Position numbers and translations under genes: made by a program. This document shows positions 40,072 to 54,300 of a stretch of 64,000 bases of DNA, one piece after another. Within the stretch, counting starts at the first letter, position 1. Each line of letters starts with the position of its first letter. Origin of the DNA: Misgurnus anguillicaudatus (taxonomy: Eukaryota > Chordata > Actinopteri > Cypriniformes > Cobitidae); assembly GCF_027580225.2 (NCBI RefSeq), contig NC_073339.2, positions 40,538,501 to 40,602,500 on the forward strand. The letters run 5' to 3'. The notes under the pieces were generated by a model that was not told the origin of the DNA, did not search any database, and saw nothing but the letters and a program-made list of their open reading frames with translations.

Positions 40072-40630
40072 CATTTTCCCGAGATTAATCTAGGACTATG
40101 CCTTAGTTATATGCCTTAGTTATATTTAAGTAGTTTTCACTAGGAAATGATGAATATAATTAATCATCACACAGAGGGGCACAGGAAAACTGGCAATTGA
40201 GGGTGGTATTAAAAGTATAGTTCGGCCAAAAATGATATTAAACCCATGATTTACTCACCCCCAAGCTGTCCGAGTTGCATATGTCCATCGTTTTTCAGAC
40301 AAACACATTTTTGGATATTTTAGAAAATGTTTTAGATCTTTCAGTTGATTAAATGTGATGTTACCTTCAAGTCGGTCGTGGACCACGTAACATCACATTT
40401 AATCAACTAATATATAAATATTACAGGGATTAGCCTAGTCCTAGACTAAAATAAATGTAAGAGCTGTCCAAACTGAAAACAACTAGCACTGACATAATCT
40501 TAAAATACATCAGTGCCCTTTGTTTTGCCACAAAATGCCACCAGTCATGTTTTTGGTAATGCATGTTTGTTAAAACTAGTTATATTTCATAATTAAACTA
40601 AACCCTGTCTGGGGAAAACCACCCCATAAT
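40072..40630. mobile_element. MITE with nested repeat and hairpin
   Basis: The right end TAAACCCTGTCTGGGGAAAA is the inverse of a family whose other fragment is at 61758-61805. It is interrupted by about 40215-40410 of a second family (TTCGGCCAAAAATGA, ATTTACTCACCCCCAAGCTG), which has a relative ending at 43262. Confidence 0.65.
40343..40408. repeat. Perfect 22-bp stem hairpin
   Basis: AGTTGATTAAATGTGATGTT and the matching complement pair perfectly over 22 bp around a 22-nt loop that itself contains GGTCGTGGACC. Confidence 0.93.
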
Positions 40631-41068
40631 GTTAATTTTTTTAATTTTGATAGAAAACCTTTAGTCACTGTGGATGTATTCATAACAATTTATTTATATT
40701 AATTTCACATATTCTCAATGCTCTTTACATGGAAGAGGTCTTCGATGATAATTTCACCAGGTTCGGACGAACACGTTAGCCAGCCGAAGGTTTTACACAA
40801 AATAACAACTGGATTAATACACAGTTTTTATACCGCAAAAGATTTTATAATCCAACATCAATACCATTAACTGTGCAGGGTCATAAATCAAGGACAACAT
40901 AGTCATGATTGTCGGTAATGTTCAGTTCCGCTGTATCCCAGATGGCTGGTTTTGAAGTTTCACTCATAAAGCTAAATTAATAACATGGTGCATGAATAAA
41001 AATATTGCTCTGTAGTCTTATACATCTTGCAATGATATAATCTTCTTAAATTATATAATTATAACGGC

Positions 41069-42234
41069 TTTATTTCTGCAATGACAAAACGGGAATAACT
41101 GCACTGTCGAACAGGTCAACGCACACTCCCCATACAAAACACTCGTAATGTCAGATGGTAATACCATGTACTGGGTCATGTATGGTACTTTAAAGAATAC
41201 CATGGTATTACCACTATGGTAATGTCCAAAGAAATGTGGTATTACCATGGTAACGTCCACAAAATATTTTTGTATGACACACTCTGAAACACACGCATAC
41301 AAAAACACAAACACTGTTATTAAAACACATTGTTTGGGAATGAGCTGGTGTGTGTGTGTTTGTATCATTCCATACTTTACTACTCTATTAATGATAACTA
41401 TAACTTATATATTATATATACACTACTCTTTCCAGCATCTTCTTTTGTCTATATCTATGTACTACACCTTTTGCAGGGTGAGATTTGTCGGTGCAAGAAC
41501 TACACGACACAGTCAAACATTCACACAAACTGACAACAACAATTACAACAATAACATACATAAAGATTACAATATACCTTTTAAAGTCCAAAGCATTTCT
41601 TCATTATACACTTGGAGGGAACTAAGAAATCTTGACGATGGACAAAACAATCCAAAAAGTTTTAATATTTTCAGGGCCATAAATTCAGGGCTGTGCTTAT
41701 TTACGTACTTATTCAGTCCATATTGAGTTTATATCAGTAGCTTTGCCTGCTGAAAACCGTAAGATTAAATTCAAAGTTCCCTTTAGCTCCAAAGTGAACC
41801 ATAGCAGAGATAAATCTGAGCTTCCCGATGAAACTCTCACCGCAAATATGGTACATACACACATTCACACATTATAATATGACATTTAGAAAGCTCATCA
41901 TATAGACTCTTTTAAAATTGTGCTTTTCTCAGGGAGCAGCATAACAGCAGGACGTTTATGTGGGTTGGGGTTTACACCGGGAGAACCGATTCTGACCAAG
42001 GGTTGGACGAAAGGCAGGTGGAGATGAATAAGGGCTACTGACGTCCCGACATTTAAATTTCTGAATTCCGAACTTCTGCATCCAGATGCGCTCGCTTTAC
42101 TGACGAATCCCAGAATGTCTCTGTTGATCCCACTGCCAGTGTTCTGACCTCACATCGGTTCACTGCGGTGCTATGATCATCCGGTCAATGGTCGGTGCTG
42201 GTTTTCAACGCCAAATTGTTTCGGAAAACATGTT
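41069..42234 (-). other. caskin1: caskin1 3' UTR with possible poly(A) signal
   Basis: The stretch following the stop is mostly not recognisable transposon. The first AATAAA on the minus strand after the stop that I could find is at 41074-41069. Inside, 41157-41252 has repeated TACCATGG / GGTAATACC palindromic words that could fold. Transcript end is inferred, not demonstrated. Confidence 0.4.
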
Positions 42235-42331
42235 TTAATCTAACATGGCCTCTAACTGGTCAGCCAGGTCATCAAACATGCTGCCGATGTCATCCAGGAT
42301 ATTCACTGTGCTTTTGTTGTCCACAATGGAG
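42235..42331 (-). CDS. caskin1: caskin1 last exon, conserved C-terminal motif
   Basis: Encodes [18 protein letters not shown] followed by [13 protein letters not shown] and TAA. The acceptor is CTTTAG at 42332-42337 (minus). This acidic amphipathic C-terminus is the caskin-specific terminal motif, so the stop is the natural one. It is 1.4 kb from the previous exon, across an intron holding a 650-bp inverted repeat. Confidence 0.96.
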
Positions 42332-45300
42332 CTAAAGCAGGAGACAGAATACAAAGAGAAAATTGAGAAGATGGAATAAAAATCTGGTTACACCAATAAC
42401 GATAACTATAAAGATAACTATATTAGTGCTCGAACCAACAAAGGATTAAGTTATGCTTATTCTGCAGCTCACTTGAACACAGTTTAAGATGTTTAAGATG
42501 TATTTAGTCCGAGAGCTTGTTTACCCTTCATTGAAAATCTACGTACGGTTTACTGTCCATGTCCAGAAAGGTAATAAAAACATCAACAAAGTAGTTCATG
42601 TGACATCATTGGGTCAATTAGAATGTGTTGAAGCATCGAAAAACATTTTGGTCCAAAAAATAACAAAAATTACGAGTTTTTTCAGCATTGTCTTTTGCGT
42701 CTGTTGTGAAGTGCATGCGCAAGACAAAAGTCACGTAGCTGCGGTGTTGCGGATGACGTGTTATTCTCAGACATGTTGGCAATGTTTTTTCTTCAAACTT
42801 ACAGCATCTCCCTCAGACTGTAAACGAAGCCTGGGCGCACAAAAACGAAACAAAAAAAAAACAGCTAGGGCGCACCAGATAACACATCAGCCACGTCGTA
42901 CGTCATTCGCGTCACTGCAGTCACGTGACTTTAGTCTCGCGCATGCGCTTCACAAGAGATGCGGAAGAGAAGACAATGCTGAATAAAGTCGTAAATTTTG
43001 GACCAAAATGTATTTTTGATGCTTCAACACATTCTAAATGACCCGCTGATGTCACATGGACTACTTTGATGATGTTTTTATTACCTTTCTGGACATGGAC
43101 AGTATACCGTAAGTAGATTTTTCAAAGAAGGGTCAACAAGCTCTCGGACTAAATATAAAACATCTGTGTTCCAAAGATGAACGGAGGTCTTACGAATTTG
43201 GAACGACATGAGGGTGAGTCATTAATGACATTTTTTTCATTTTTGGGTGAACTATCCCTTTAAGGTTAACTCTTCCCCCGTCGGCGTTTAAAAAAAGTTG
43301 CCAGCCAGCGCCAGCATTTTTATGATTAAAGTTTAATGCCTTCCAGAAAAAAAAATTCTTTAAATTTACAAACATATAATATATCAAATGAAAACAACAC
43401 AAAATAAGTTTCTCTTTTTATAACCTCTCAAATATGGGTAGGGTTCCTCAAAAATACAAAATTTTGAGCAAAAAGCTGAAATAATTGCATTTTTAAAAAG
43501 GACTTTTGTTAGAGATCAGATTTAGAGTGATCCTCTTAACATACACATAGTTTTTACAGTTTTTGGATCAGTGTATGCTTCAGTATTTTATAAGTTGGGT
43601 AAAAGAGCCACCTAGTGGATAATAGCGGAAATATGGATTGCCGTAAAAACTCGTCATTTGCAGGGAAGCGTTTTCTCTTAATTGATGAGATAACTCATCA
43701 ATAACTCAATAACTTGTCAATGGCGGGGAATGAAAATTAGTTAAATTGGTTTTTTGAGTGTATTATAAACACTTACCTGTCATCCTTTTTAATCTTTTCC
43801 TCCACCACCTCCAGAGCAGCAGCGAGGGAAGCACTGGTCTCCTCCAGTCTGAAATGTACCATGTCTCCTGAGGCACAGCTCCCCGGATCAGCAATCTTCA
43901 ATAACCCTTGGCTTTCCTCTGCATCTCCATCTTGTGGTTCACTCTCCACTTGTGTCTGTCTGGCCACACCCACCTTCCGCCTCCTCATAACGACCGGCCC
44001 CACCCCCTCTCCCATCTCCATGAAGTGGCTTTCTCCTGAGGAGCATAAATTCACAGCTTGGTCAACGTCAAAAAGATCGATCTGGAGCTTTCTTACTTCA
44101 TCTTCATGTTTTTCTGCTTCTTTTATCCGCTTCTGCGCAATCTCCAACCCGGGCAGGTCTACTTCCAAAGGGCTGGGGATGTCCACTGACAGACCAGCCA
44201 TGGATGATCTTGGGGGCTTCACCGGAGCTGAACCTGATCCAGGTGTCGAGGGTGTTTGTGGGGTTTGGGGGGTCTGGGGTGTCTGTGGGCTTTGAGCCGG
44301 AGAAGAGGTCGCTCGTGGGAAAAGTGTGTCTGTTGGTTTCGGGGTCACAGGACTGGAAATCTGTGATAGATATGCGGCTTGTTCAGCTGGGGTAGAACTC
44401 AAAGAGGCACTGGATGGGCTGAGAACATCTGCCTGAGGGGAACCGGAGGATCCGATGTTATGGACCGGCTTGATTTTCACTGGTTTGGGCAGTGTAGGAG
44501 GCGGGCTTGGCTTGGGAGATACTGGAGGAGGAACTTTCTTAATTTCAACTATAAACAGAGAAAAAAAATAATTTAACAATTTGAATTGACAATTTGTCCT
44601 TATATTGAGAAAAGTTTTTCCTACATCGTACTACAAAGTGTGAAACTGAACTTGTCTGAGTAATGAGTGGAGAGTGGAGGCCGGAACTCATTCACATATT
44701 CATATCTATGGTCAGAGCTCTGCGATTGAGCAGAGGCAGGGACTAATTTGCATATTCATAGATCCGAGTATACTAAATGAGGCAAGGGTGTAGATATGCA
44801 TTCAAGCTTTTTAAAGCACAAAGAAATTACGGTGGCAGGTAAAACTTTTATATGCTAATATGATGCTCAAAGATGAGTTTTAACTGATACAATTCTTGAC
44901 TACAGCGAGACTTTAAGAAACCTAATGGGGACAACATCACCAGCCTCAAAAACAGATCATATGCTGGTGATCAGTAATTCTTTGAGTGGTCTTTTCTACA
45001 AAAAATATGTATCATACTTCCTTCAGTTGTAGCACAGGAAATAAGTATATAAAAAATGATGTCATGTTTTTATAAAGTTATATTTAGCATTACCTGGGCT
45101 TTCTTGACCTTCAGGTCCAGGTATAGGGACCCTTCTTGTAGGGGTTGGTGGATCTGATTTTCGAATAGCCATTGCTGGTTTAGGTGAAACTGGAGGTTTC
45201 AGTATTTGTCTAGGAAGAGAGCCAAAGCCATCAGATTGTAGATCTTCCTCTCTACCACCATCCCCAACACAAGCTTCTGATGCAGGCCGCCTTCTAGCAT

Positions 45301-48300
45301 CTTCCATCCGACCTCCATTCATTCCATTACTCTGCGGTGGAGCTAATGCTTTGGGCCGTCGCCTTATTGTGCTGCTTTCTGTTAGGATAAAACTTTCACC
45401 GTGTGAGTGATGCGGTGAGCGTGGTCTTCTTAATGTTGCCGTGGCATCCATCCGTGACCACTCCTCATGGGGCAGCAAGGTAACGCTTCCTTCCAGATGA
45501 GTAATCATAGAACGTGGGCGTGGCTCGGGGGCCTGTTCCATTGGGAGTGTTGATCTATGATGTGTGCTGTCCTGCGTGGCTCGATTCATCTGTGAGGAGA
45601 CATCATCGTATGTTTGCTTTTTAGAGTCAGCTAGATCTGCTAATCCACCAATGGTGCGCCGGCGACTGTCCAGATCGGAATTTAGAACGTCACGGTTTTG
45701 CCGCAAGAGGTTATGGCTCACCTGAGTAACAGGTAAAAGAGCAAAATAGTAGTAATTGAGAAGCTAAACAAGACACAAACTACTAAATTCAATACACAGA
45801 AATGTAAATGCATTGGACCATAGTCAGTTCCAGTAATCGAATCGGATATGTACAGACATTAAACTACATTGCAAGTTTGCATTGCAAAATCAGTTTCATT
45901 AAGTGTTGTAATGTAAAACTTGTGTAATTGTGTCGCTGTTGAATTACCTGTAAGTAACCACTGGCACTTCCTTTACCACTGCTGCCAAGATTTGACATTT
46001 CAAGCATGGCCGCAATATCCCTGACGCTGCCACCGGATGAGGTTTTCTCGGAGGCAATGCCGCAATCGCTACGTCGGCGCTCTCTGTAAGTCACGTTGAG
46101 CAGTAAATTGTTAGCTCGGTTTTCGCTGGATCCGTCATTCGCCGCTGCGTCGTCGGCTAGGTTACCGGTCGAGATGGAAGAGCAGGATCGTTTGGGCGGA
46201 GTCGGGGGTCGAGTCCTTCTTCGAGGCCTTGCCGTAGCAAACGACTGACTGCGATTGACGTTATTGATGTCGAGGGTGTCACCACCAGGGGTTCTCGGAG
46301 AGCCACTGGGGCCAGCCCTATGTCCACCCAGCGTTGCGTATTTTACGAAAGCATCTGGCAAGGGCATGTCGTGCTCTGAATCGGTACTCGAGGATTGTAC
46401 GTGCCTCGGCTGGGGCGAAGCTTGACCCCCTTCAATTTCTCCTTCAGGTGGGAGGCAAAGTACTGGAACGGCACGGGCCAGCGAACGTGGAGAGTCACAG
46501 GATCCTCTGGTCCTGGCTTGCGTTTTCTGCAGAGAGGAAGGGGTGTGCAAGGGAGAACTTGAAGTAGAAGAGGTTGTTTTACCTTTAGTGGGTGTGTGTG
46601 GAGGTGTTGGGGTGGGACTATCGATTGAACTAGGCCTCCTTAGAGGGGGAGGGGCATTCGCTCTTTGTAAGACACGCCCTTGAGCACTGTGTCGGGGAGA
46701 GCTACGCCCCTCTGATCTTTTGCGTACTCGAACAGCGGGGGCGGAGTTCACATCCGGTTCTGTTGTGCTTGTAGTGGTTTCTGTAGTGCTTTCCTTCGAG
46801 TCTGTGCTTTCTTCTAATTGGCTCTCCTTAATTGCCTCTGCTTCTGATTGTGGTTCGCTCAGACGTTTGACAGCTAACATCAACTTCTTCTGGTGCCCTT
46901 GTTGGAAATAAGAGGTGGAAAGTTATTTATTTTGTCCATGAAAGTTTAACGTAATTTGTCACACAAAGATTTGCAAAGTGTAGTTTATCTAAGAATACAA
47001 GGAATACTTTTTATTCTTATCAGACTTATCAGGGGCAACACAATGTAGTCATTTTCCATCGTTTTATGTTTTTGTAACAAAATACTGGTACACACATATA
47101 AAAAATAGTTCAATTATGCTGTATATGTAATATACATGCCTAGTTTAGTGATGCCAATCTCTTTCAGGTCCTCCAAAGTAATATCACTAATAAAGTCCAT
47201 ATTTTCATAGCCGTTCTGGACCAAAGTCTGGTAATGTTGATTCAGACCGATCGCAGAGAGCCACTCCGCCAGACTGGACTGTAAGATACACAGATATTTA
47301 AATCATGTGAGTCATGTGACTGTAATGCATGCATATAAATGTTTTGTGCACTGTGTGTAAAAACTGTGTGCATTATGTGTTTGTTTCTTACAGGTTTCTC
47401 TTGAGGTATCCAATCCGGGATGTTCATCTTGCTGATCTCTGACAGCATCTTCTTCTTGTGTCCTGGTTTTGTCACTCCGATTGCAGTGAGGTCCTGAAAG
47501 GGCAACGCACAGCTCAAGAACTGTCAGAACTAATAAAGTGAGTGAGTTAACGTGAATATAGGATGTTTTTGTATTTGCGTTTCTGTGTTTTTTTTTTTTT
47601 CTTTTCTTTTTATATCCTATTATGTTTCAGTATTGTACAGCACATTGGTGAACAGTATTTTAATTGTGCTTTGAAAATAAACAGACATTTACATTTATCA
47701 ATTTCAAAGATGCTTTTATTTAAATGCTTTATCTCATTTAATTCAATCTATAATCTATGTTTAATCAGTATGCAAGCTACATGGGATTGAACTCATGACT
47801 TTGAGATGCTAACACAGTTGAGCTACAGAAAATATACATCGGTTGTAAGTATAATTCAGATTAAAAGGCACCTATTATGGCCTTTTTACAAGATGTAATA
47901 TAAGTCTCAGGTGGGCCAAGAATGTGTCTGGAAAGTTTTAGCTCAAAATACCCCACTGATTATTTATTATAGCATGTCCAAAATGCCCCTATTTGGGTGG
48001 AAGCAAAAGTGTGCTGTTTTAATGTCTGTACCTTTAAATGCAAATGAGCTACAGCTCCTCACTTCCTTACAAACAGACAGACAGTGAACGCTTTATGTTA
48101 AAATATATCTGATTAATACAGTGTGAGACAACAATCTGGACAGAGGGTGAAAACTATGGTAATGCACGACTCTAAGTAGGCGGGGCTTTATCAATGTGAC
48201 CTCACATTGAGAAGAGAATCAAAACGGCATGTCTAATGCTTTGGTTTAATGGTGGATTTTTTTCATTGTATGGTGGTTGTGTTCACACACTGCCAACACA

Positions 48301-51300
48301 CATTATGTCCAAACACCTTGTAAAAGTGGGATTTGCCCATTAAGATGAATAAATGATTGTAAAGTAATTAGAATTTTAAGAGAATTAGACTGTTTATGAA
48401 AGAAGTAATTCTTTATTTCAGTACACTGAATTAAAATAAAAATAGCTAAATATACATAAATACATATAGAAATATTGTTTGCTATTAAATGTTGCAATTA
48501 TTAAATTAAATAAAATGTAAACCAAATTATATTTTATATGCACACATTTATTATTCTTTATTGACTGATTGGAATATTTACTGGTGAATATAATAATTTT
48601 TATATTGTATATATTTATTAAAAAATACTGTTTGTTTTTGTTTTTTAATGGCACATATTATGCAAAATCTACTTTTACAAGGTGTTTGGACATAAATGTG
48701 TGTTGGCAGTGTGTGAACACAACAATCCTAAAATTAAAAAATCCCCCTCTACTTCTTTTTTAATCCCCATTAAAAAAGCAGGCTTGTTATACATGCTGTT
48801 TTGATTTCCTTGTTAATGTGATGTCACACAAACAAAGCTCCGCCCATGGCCACTGACTGAGTGGTAAATTTGACCCAAAATCCTTTACTATAAATGATAC
48901 TATTGTCTAAGACTGTATTAACAAGAATCAGATCTATTTTTAACCCAAAATGGCTCATTGTCTGTTGGTGAGGGAGTGATGAGCTGTAGCTCATTTGCAT
49001 TTAAAGAGACACACAAGAAAAACAAACAGGGGCATTTTTGACACGCTATAATAAATTACCTTTGTGGTATTTTGAGCAAAAACTTCAAAGATACATTCTG
49101 GGCACACCTGAGATTTATATTACATCTTGTAAAATTTGGCATAATATGTGCCCTTTAAATATATTAAATATATATGTGGTAAAAGTGTATTTCAATACAC
49201 TCACTCATACAGTAATGTCTTTACATGATGTTTGCAATTTTCACATGTAGCCTAACATGTCGTTGTGTGCTTCACCTCTGGTGTCATCCTGCTAATGGTT
49301 TGCAGGTCATAACCAGCAGTGAGAAAGTTGGTTGTGTAAAACTGCAACTGAGCACTAGTGAGCCATTCAACAACAGCCTCCGAGCTCTACCACACACAGA
49401 GAAAGAAAACACAAAAAATTAAGACATTTTTTGTTGTCCTGTTATAAAAGTGTGTCATGCAATATCAACTTCAGCCACTGTGTGGCAGCAAATAAAATTT
49501 TTAGAACCCTTGAATGTCACATCACGTTAATAAAAATGTCAAAAACACATCATCAAGAGATATGTACCATGGTATTACCACAGTATTGTACACTGCACTA
49601 TGATAATAGCATGGCGCTTTAAAGTGCTCCATACAATAGTATATAGGGCATTTATGAGATAAATATAGACAGATATAGACACATGGACACATTTACAAAT
49701 CTGGGCCACCAGACACACAAACACAAACACACACACTCTTGCCTTGCTCTCAGCCGAGGCTTCATCTTTCCTCTGTAGCAACGGATCCACAAAGGGTTTC
49801 TTCTTGGGTTGCCGCGGGAGACCAGATGTGCTTTGAGTCTGCTGAGAAGAGGCTACGGCAAAAAGTAAATTAAATGTAATATCGAAAGATACGCTGCTAC
49901 TAATGAAGCTACTAATGAAATAAAAAATACTTAATCATGTCCTGTGACCCGTACACAATACAGGATTTCCATACAGCTGTAACGAATAGCACATTAGCAT
50001 GTGTGTCATTTCGTTTTCGTCTTGGGAGTTTCGTCTTGACATTTGTTTGTGGATGTACAATTACAACATAGTGTAGTGGCTTACGATCATTAAATTTACT
50101 TCAGACAGATTGATAAACTCACTCGCAACATGGATGACTTTGAATGTAGGCCAGTGATACTGTAGGCTTATGGTTGATGAAAAGACAAAACAGCCAAAGT
50201 AAATTTTTGGATGTATATTCAATACGTGAATTGTCTGCTACAATAGTAAGAAAACATTTCAGAGGGCTATTAATTGCAATTTGATAAATTATTAATAATT
50301 TGATTAATTTAAGTGTATATAATTTAACACTGGACATAAAAATGTAAGGTTGTATACAATTAATACAAACCACGTATTAGTACTGTACTGATATATTCTA
50401 ATATAAGTCTTATATTTTTAATTTGAAAACATTTATTTTATTTAACACATCCTTGTATCATAACCATTAAATAAAGAATAATTATTGAATTGTTAAGTTA
50501 AATTTCTTACATTTTTATATACGTATAAGCAGATATTTACACGTATGCATTGGCAGACGCTTATCCAAAGAGACTTACCGTGAATTCAATCAAATTTGCG
50601 TCTACCACGTCTAGTTTGCCGCTTGAACATTTTGAGTTTACTCGCTTAATTCGCCCATGAAAGCCACACGTAAAATTCTAGTCATCGAGACATTCACGCG
50701 GAGATCGTGTCATGGGAGGGACTTCTGCGACCCTGCTCGCTTCCTGTAATCATGTCACTACTAGATCAAGCTCATGATTGGTAGATGTGGCGCGTTTTTT
50801 CGCGAAAGTAAAAAATTTTCAACTTGCGCGTTTGCCGCGGCCACGCTCAATTTGTACTATTTACGTGAACGCGCACAAATGAGGCGGAATCGCATCTACC
50901 GCGCTAAACACTTCATTCGTGCCACGAGACCTCCAGACGCGCTTCAATGCGTCTTTACATTGACTTAACATTGAAATCACTCGTGCTTGACGCCTCTCCC
51001 GCGGCTGGTCTGAATGCAGCATTACAGTGCATTCGAGCCATACGTTTCATTAGTATGTGCAGTGCTGTGGAAAGTTACTTTTAAAAGTAATGCATTACAA
51101 TATTAAGTTACTCCCCCAAAAAGTAATTCATTGTGTTACTTATTTACTTTTCATGAAAAGTAATACTTATGTACTTTTAAGTTACTTTTAAGTTACTTTT
51201 AAGTTACTTTTAAGTTACTTTTGCGTTACTTGTTCTTACTTGGCTGAGGCTTGATCTCTTTCAGGCCTTGCAGGTGATTTTTTTATGAAGTTCTGCATTC

Positions 51301-54300
51301 AGAAATTGCATATTTCCATCGCAAAAATGTTAAGCTCTGCCCTGCCATCTCCGTTTCGGACTCAAACTGTTTCTGCTCAGGCGCGCATCCATAGAGTTTG
51401 GGTAATTCTTCATGCCTACATTAAGTTTAATTCAGTACATTGTTTTTTTCAAATCAAATGAATTAAACTGAAAAGTAACTTGCATTACTTTTTAAAAAAT
51501 GTAACTCAAATATTAATGTGTACATTTAAAAAGTAATGTGTTACTTTACTCGTTACTAAAAAAAAAGTAATATTATTACGCAACGCATATTACTTGTAAT
51601 GCGGTACCCCCAACACCGAGTATGTGTGACCTTTACATTGCTCTACCATATGAACTCCAGGATTATATGGGGTCATATTAGTACAGTTTATACACTGCAG
51701 TACCTGAATTTGGATCTAAAGATTGTGATTGGTCCATAAGATGTTCTTTTGCTTTGGCTGACTGCGACAGCACCGTGGCCAACAGCTAAAACACACACAA
51801 ATGTACACACATATATTAATAATGTGAGCAATGAAGAGAAAGACAGACAGAGAAAATATGACTTGGCATATTTGTACATATATGGGATTGGTTCGTGTCG
51901 CACCTTCACACCCTCGGCTTGGGCGTGTAGTCCTGGGACATTGAGGCCGTGTGTGTTAGTAGCAGGTGAATGTGTGGGTGTGGTCGGCACAGGGACAGGT
52001 GAGTTGGTGAGGTGAGCGTTAGCGTTACTGCTTTGCACGCTTGTAGATGAACGTCCACTGGTTAGACTGCCTGTGCTGCCCATACTTCCAACACTGCCCC
52101 CCGCTGGTGAACACAGATATCAGGCGAGGTGAACAAATGCAGTTGAACCAGAAAACTGTTGTGTTTAAACTTTAAAGCAATGCAATTTGTTACTTGATTA
52201 AATACAAACAAAAATAACTTACTGTAGTATGCAAGTACATACAAAATTAAACACAAAAAAAGGCATCCTTGCTCTACCCCACTTCACAACAGTAAGATTA
52301 CGAAATGATTTATAATTTAAGCTGTTGGGTATGATTACGTGGGTTATGTCAGTTTGCAGTGTTGGGGAAAGTTACTTTTAAAAGTAATCCATTACAATTT
52401 TAAGTTACTCCCAAAAAAACTTAACTAATTGTGTTACTTTTCATGGAAAGTAATGCTTACGTTACTTTTTAGTTACTTTTGCGTTGCTTTATTTTTTATG
52501 CACATTTTATTTTTAACATTTAAATGCATTGCAGTCGGCCAGAGAGGTCTGACATAAAATATTGAAAGATGGACCGGGGAACATTTAATATACACTTAAA
52601 AGTTTTTAGGGGTGAGAAAAAATGCCAGAATTAAAAGAACAAAATGCTAACGTGTTTTGTACCTGCTAAAGGTTTCCTCAGCACCCAAATATCTTCGTTG
52701 GCGCTGCTCTGCTGACCACTGAGGGTTGGAGAACCATGAGGACTGGACACAGATCCTCTTGAACCTGGAAGATGTCATACACACACAGAGATAAAAGCTG
52801 AAAATGGGTGCTTTCAAGGGTGCCATTTATGCATTTAAAAAGGTTTTAAATACACACAAATCAAAAACAGCTGCCCTATCAAGGACATAGTCTCCTCACG
52901 TCCTCTACATGTTTGTACGCAAGGTCCAATCTGTCAACATCTGTCTCAAACAGTAATCACTTAGTGTGACTACCATCCTTTCAAAATCACCAAATATAGA
53001 GCACAGACATACACCAAAACCAAAACACCTTTCCAAAGTACAGAGACAGAGAGAAGGTCATAAAATAAAAATAAACTTCACAAACAACATATCTGGTATT
53101 TTTTTATTTATAGACCATCACCTTTCAGTGTTTAAAGACAGGTAAACTTGGTTGGTCACCATGTAGTTATAAAATGTTTTGTACCCAAATAGTCTGCAAA
53201 ATAGGTAAAAATATTTTTTATATTTAATATTACCTTTGTACGTAGCCCCTAAGGGGATATGGAGCAAAAATTAAATAAAGTTCAGTTTCGCGTGCGCATG
53301 TGAAACTAACGCGTGCTCAAGTGAAACTATCGTGTGCTCACGTGAAACTATCGCGTGCTCACATAACACTATCACATGCTCACGTGAAACTTTCGAGTGC
53401 GTGCGCGAAAGTTTCACACGAGCGCGCAAAACTAAACTAAAAATATTTTTTATATTTAATATTACCTTTGTACGGAGCCCCTAAGGGGACATGGAGCAAA
53501 AATTAAATAAAGTTTAGTTTCACGTGCGCTATCGCATGCTCACGCGAAACTATCGCGCGCTCACGTGAAACTTTTGTATATGCGTATATGCATTACAAGG
53601 TATACATTTGAGTGGTATGTGTGTTCCCTGGGATCGAACCCATCATCTTTTGCACTGCTAATGCAATGCAGTTGAGCTATAGAAACAGTTTGGGTACATT
53701 TTGGTATCTGGTAATACATTACAAAGATACTATTAAGGTTAAATAGAAATATAAGCATATAGAAATACAATGTTCAAATTTAAACAGATCAACACAAGCT
53801 TATAATACTGAGACCAGGCACTGCTATAGCAATAACCATCTTGCTAATTACAAAGAGGAAATACTTCACTAAAATCTTCATCCTAATGTTTCTTGAGTAC
53901 ATGATTGATTGTAGGTTTTTGTGAGAGCAAACTGCATTAATTACAAACAGAATTAAGAGAACAATGTTCCATCAATCTAATTTTATAAGAGCGAAGTCAA
54001 CATTCACACTTAAATCCATATTAATAAAACAAATCATTCCCACTCTTTATTCTGATTGGATGAGTCATGAACAAAGCTGTTATACACACACCTGTGACAG
54101 CACATTATTGAATTTCGTGTTATTGTATATTAATGCACTGCACTCAAATGTTCCTTGCTTGGCAATTGCAAGCAAGTTAGTAAGTTTGTCTAATGAACTT
54201 ACTGTACTTATGCTTATAATAAATGCTGTATTAACATATAACATTAACATTTATAAATTGTAATTCTTTATTGACTACTGTAAAATAGTCACAAATTACT

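Noticed and set aside
42489..42986. 165-residue open frame
   Set aside because: It spans the inverted repeat in the last caskin1 intron and shows no recognisable domain.
43861..44576. Open frames on the plus strand opposite the caskin1 tail
   Set aside because: They are shadows of the GC-rich, proline-coding exon on the other strand and have no family features.
51172..51222. CRISPR-like regular repeats
   Set aside because: The 11-bp units have no spacers; it is a simple tandem repeat in a MITE in vertebrate DNA.
53600..53690. Possible tRNA gene (GGTTCGATCCC B box)
   Set aside because: The acceptor and D stems do not pair and the sequence fits a SINE head.
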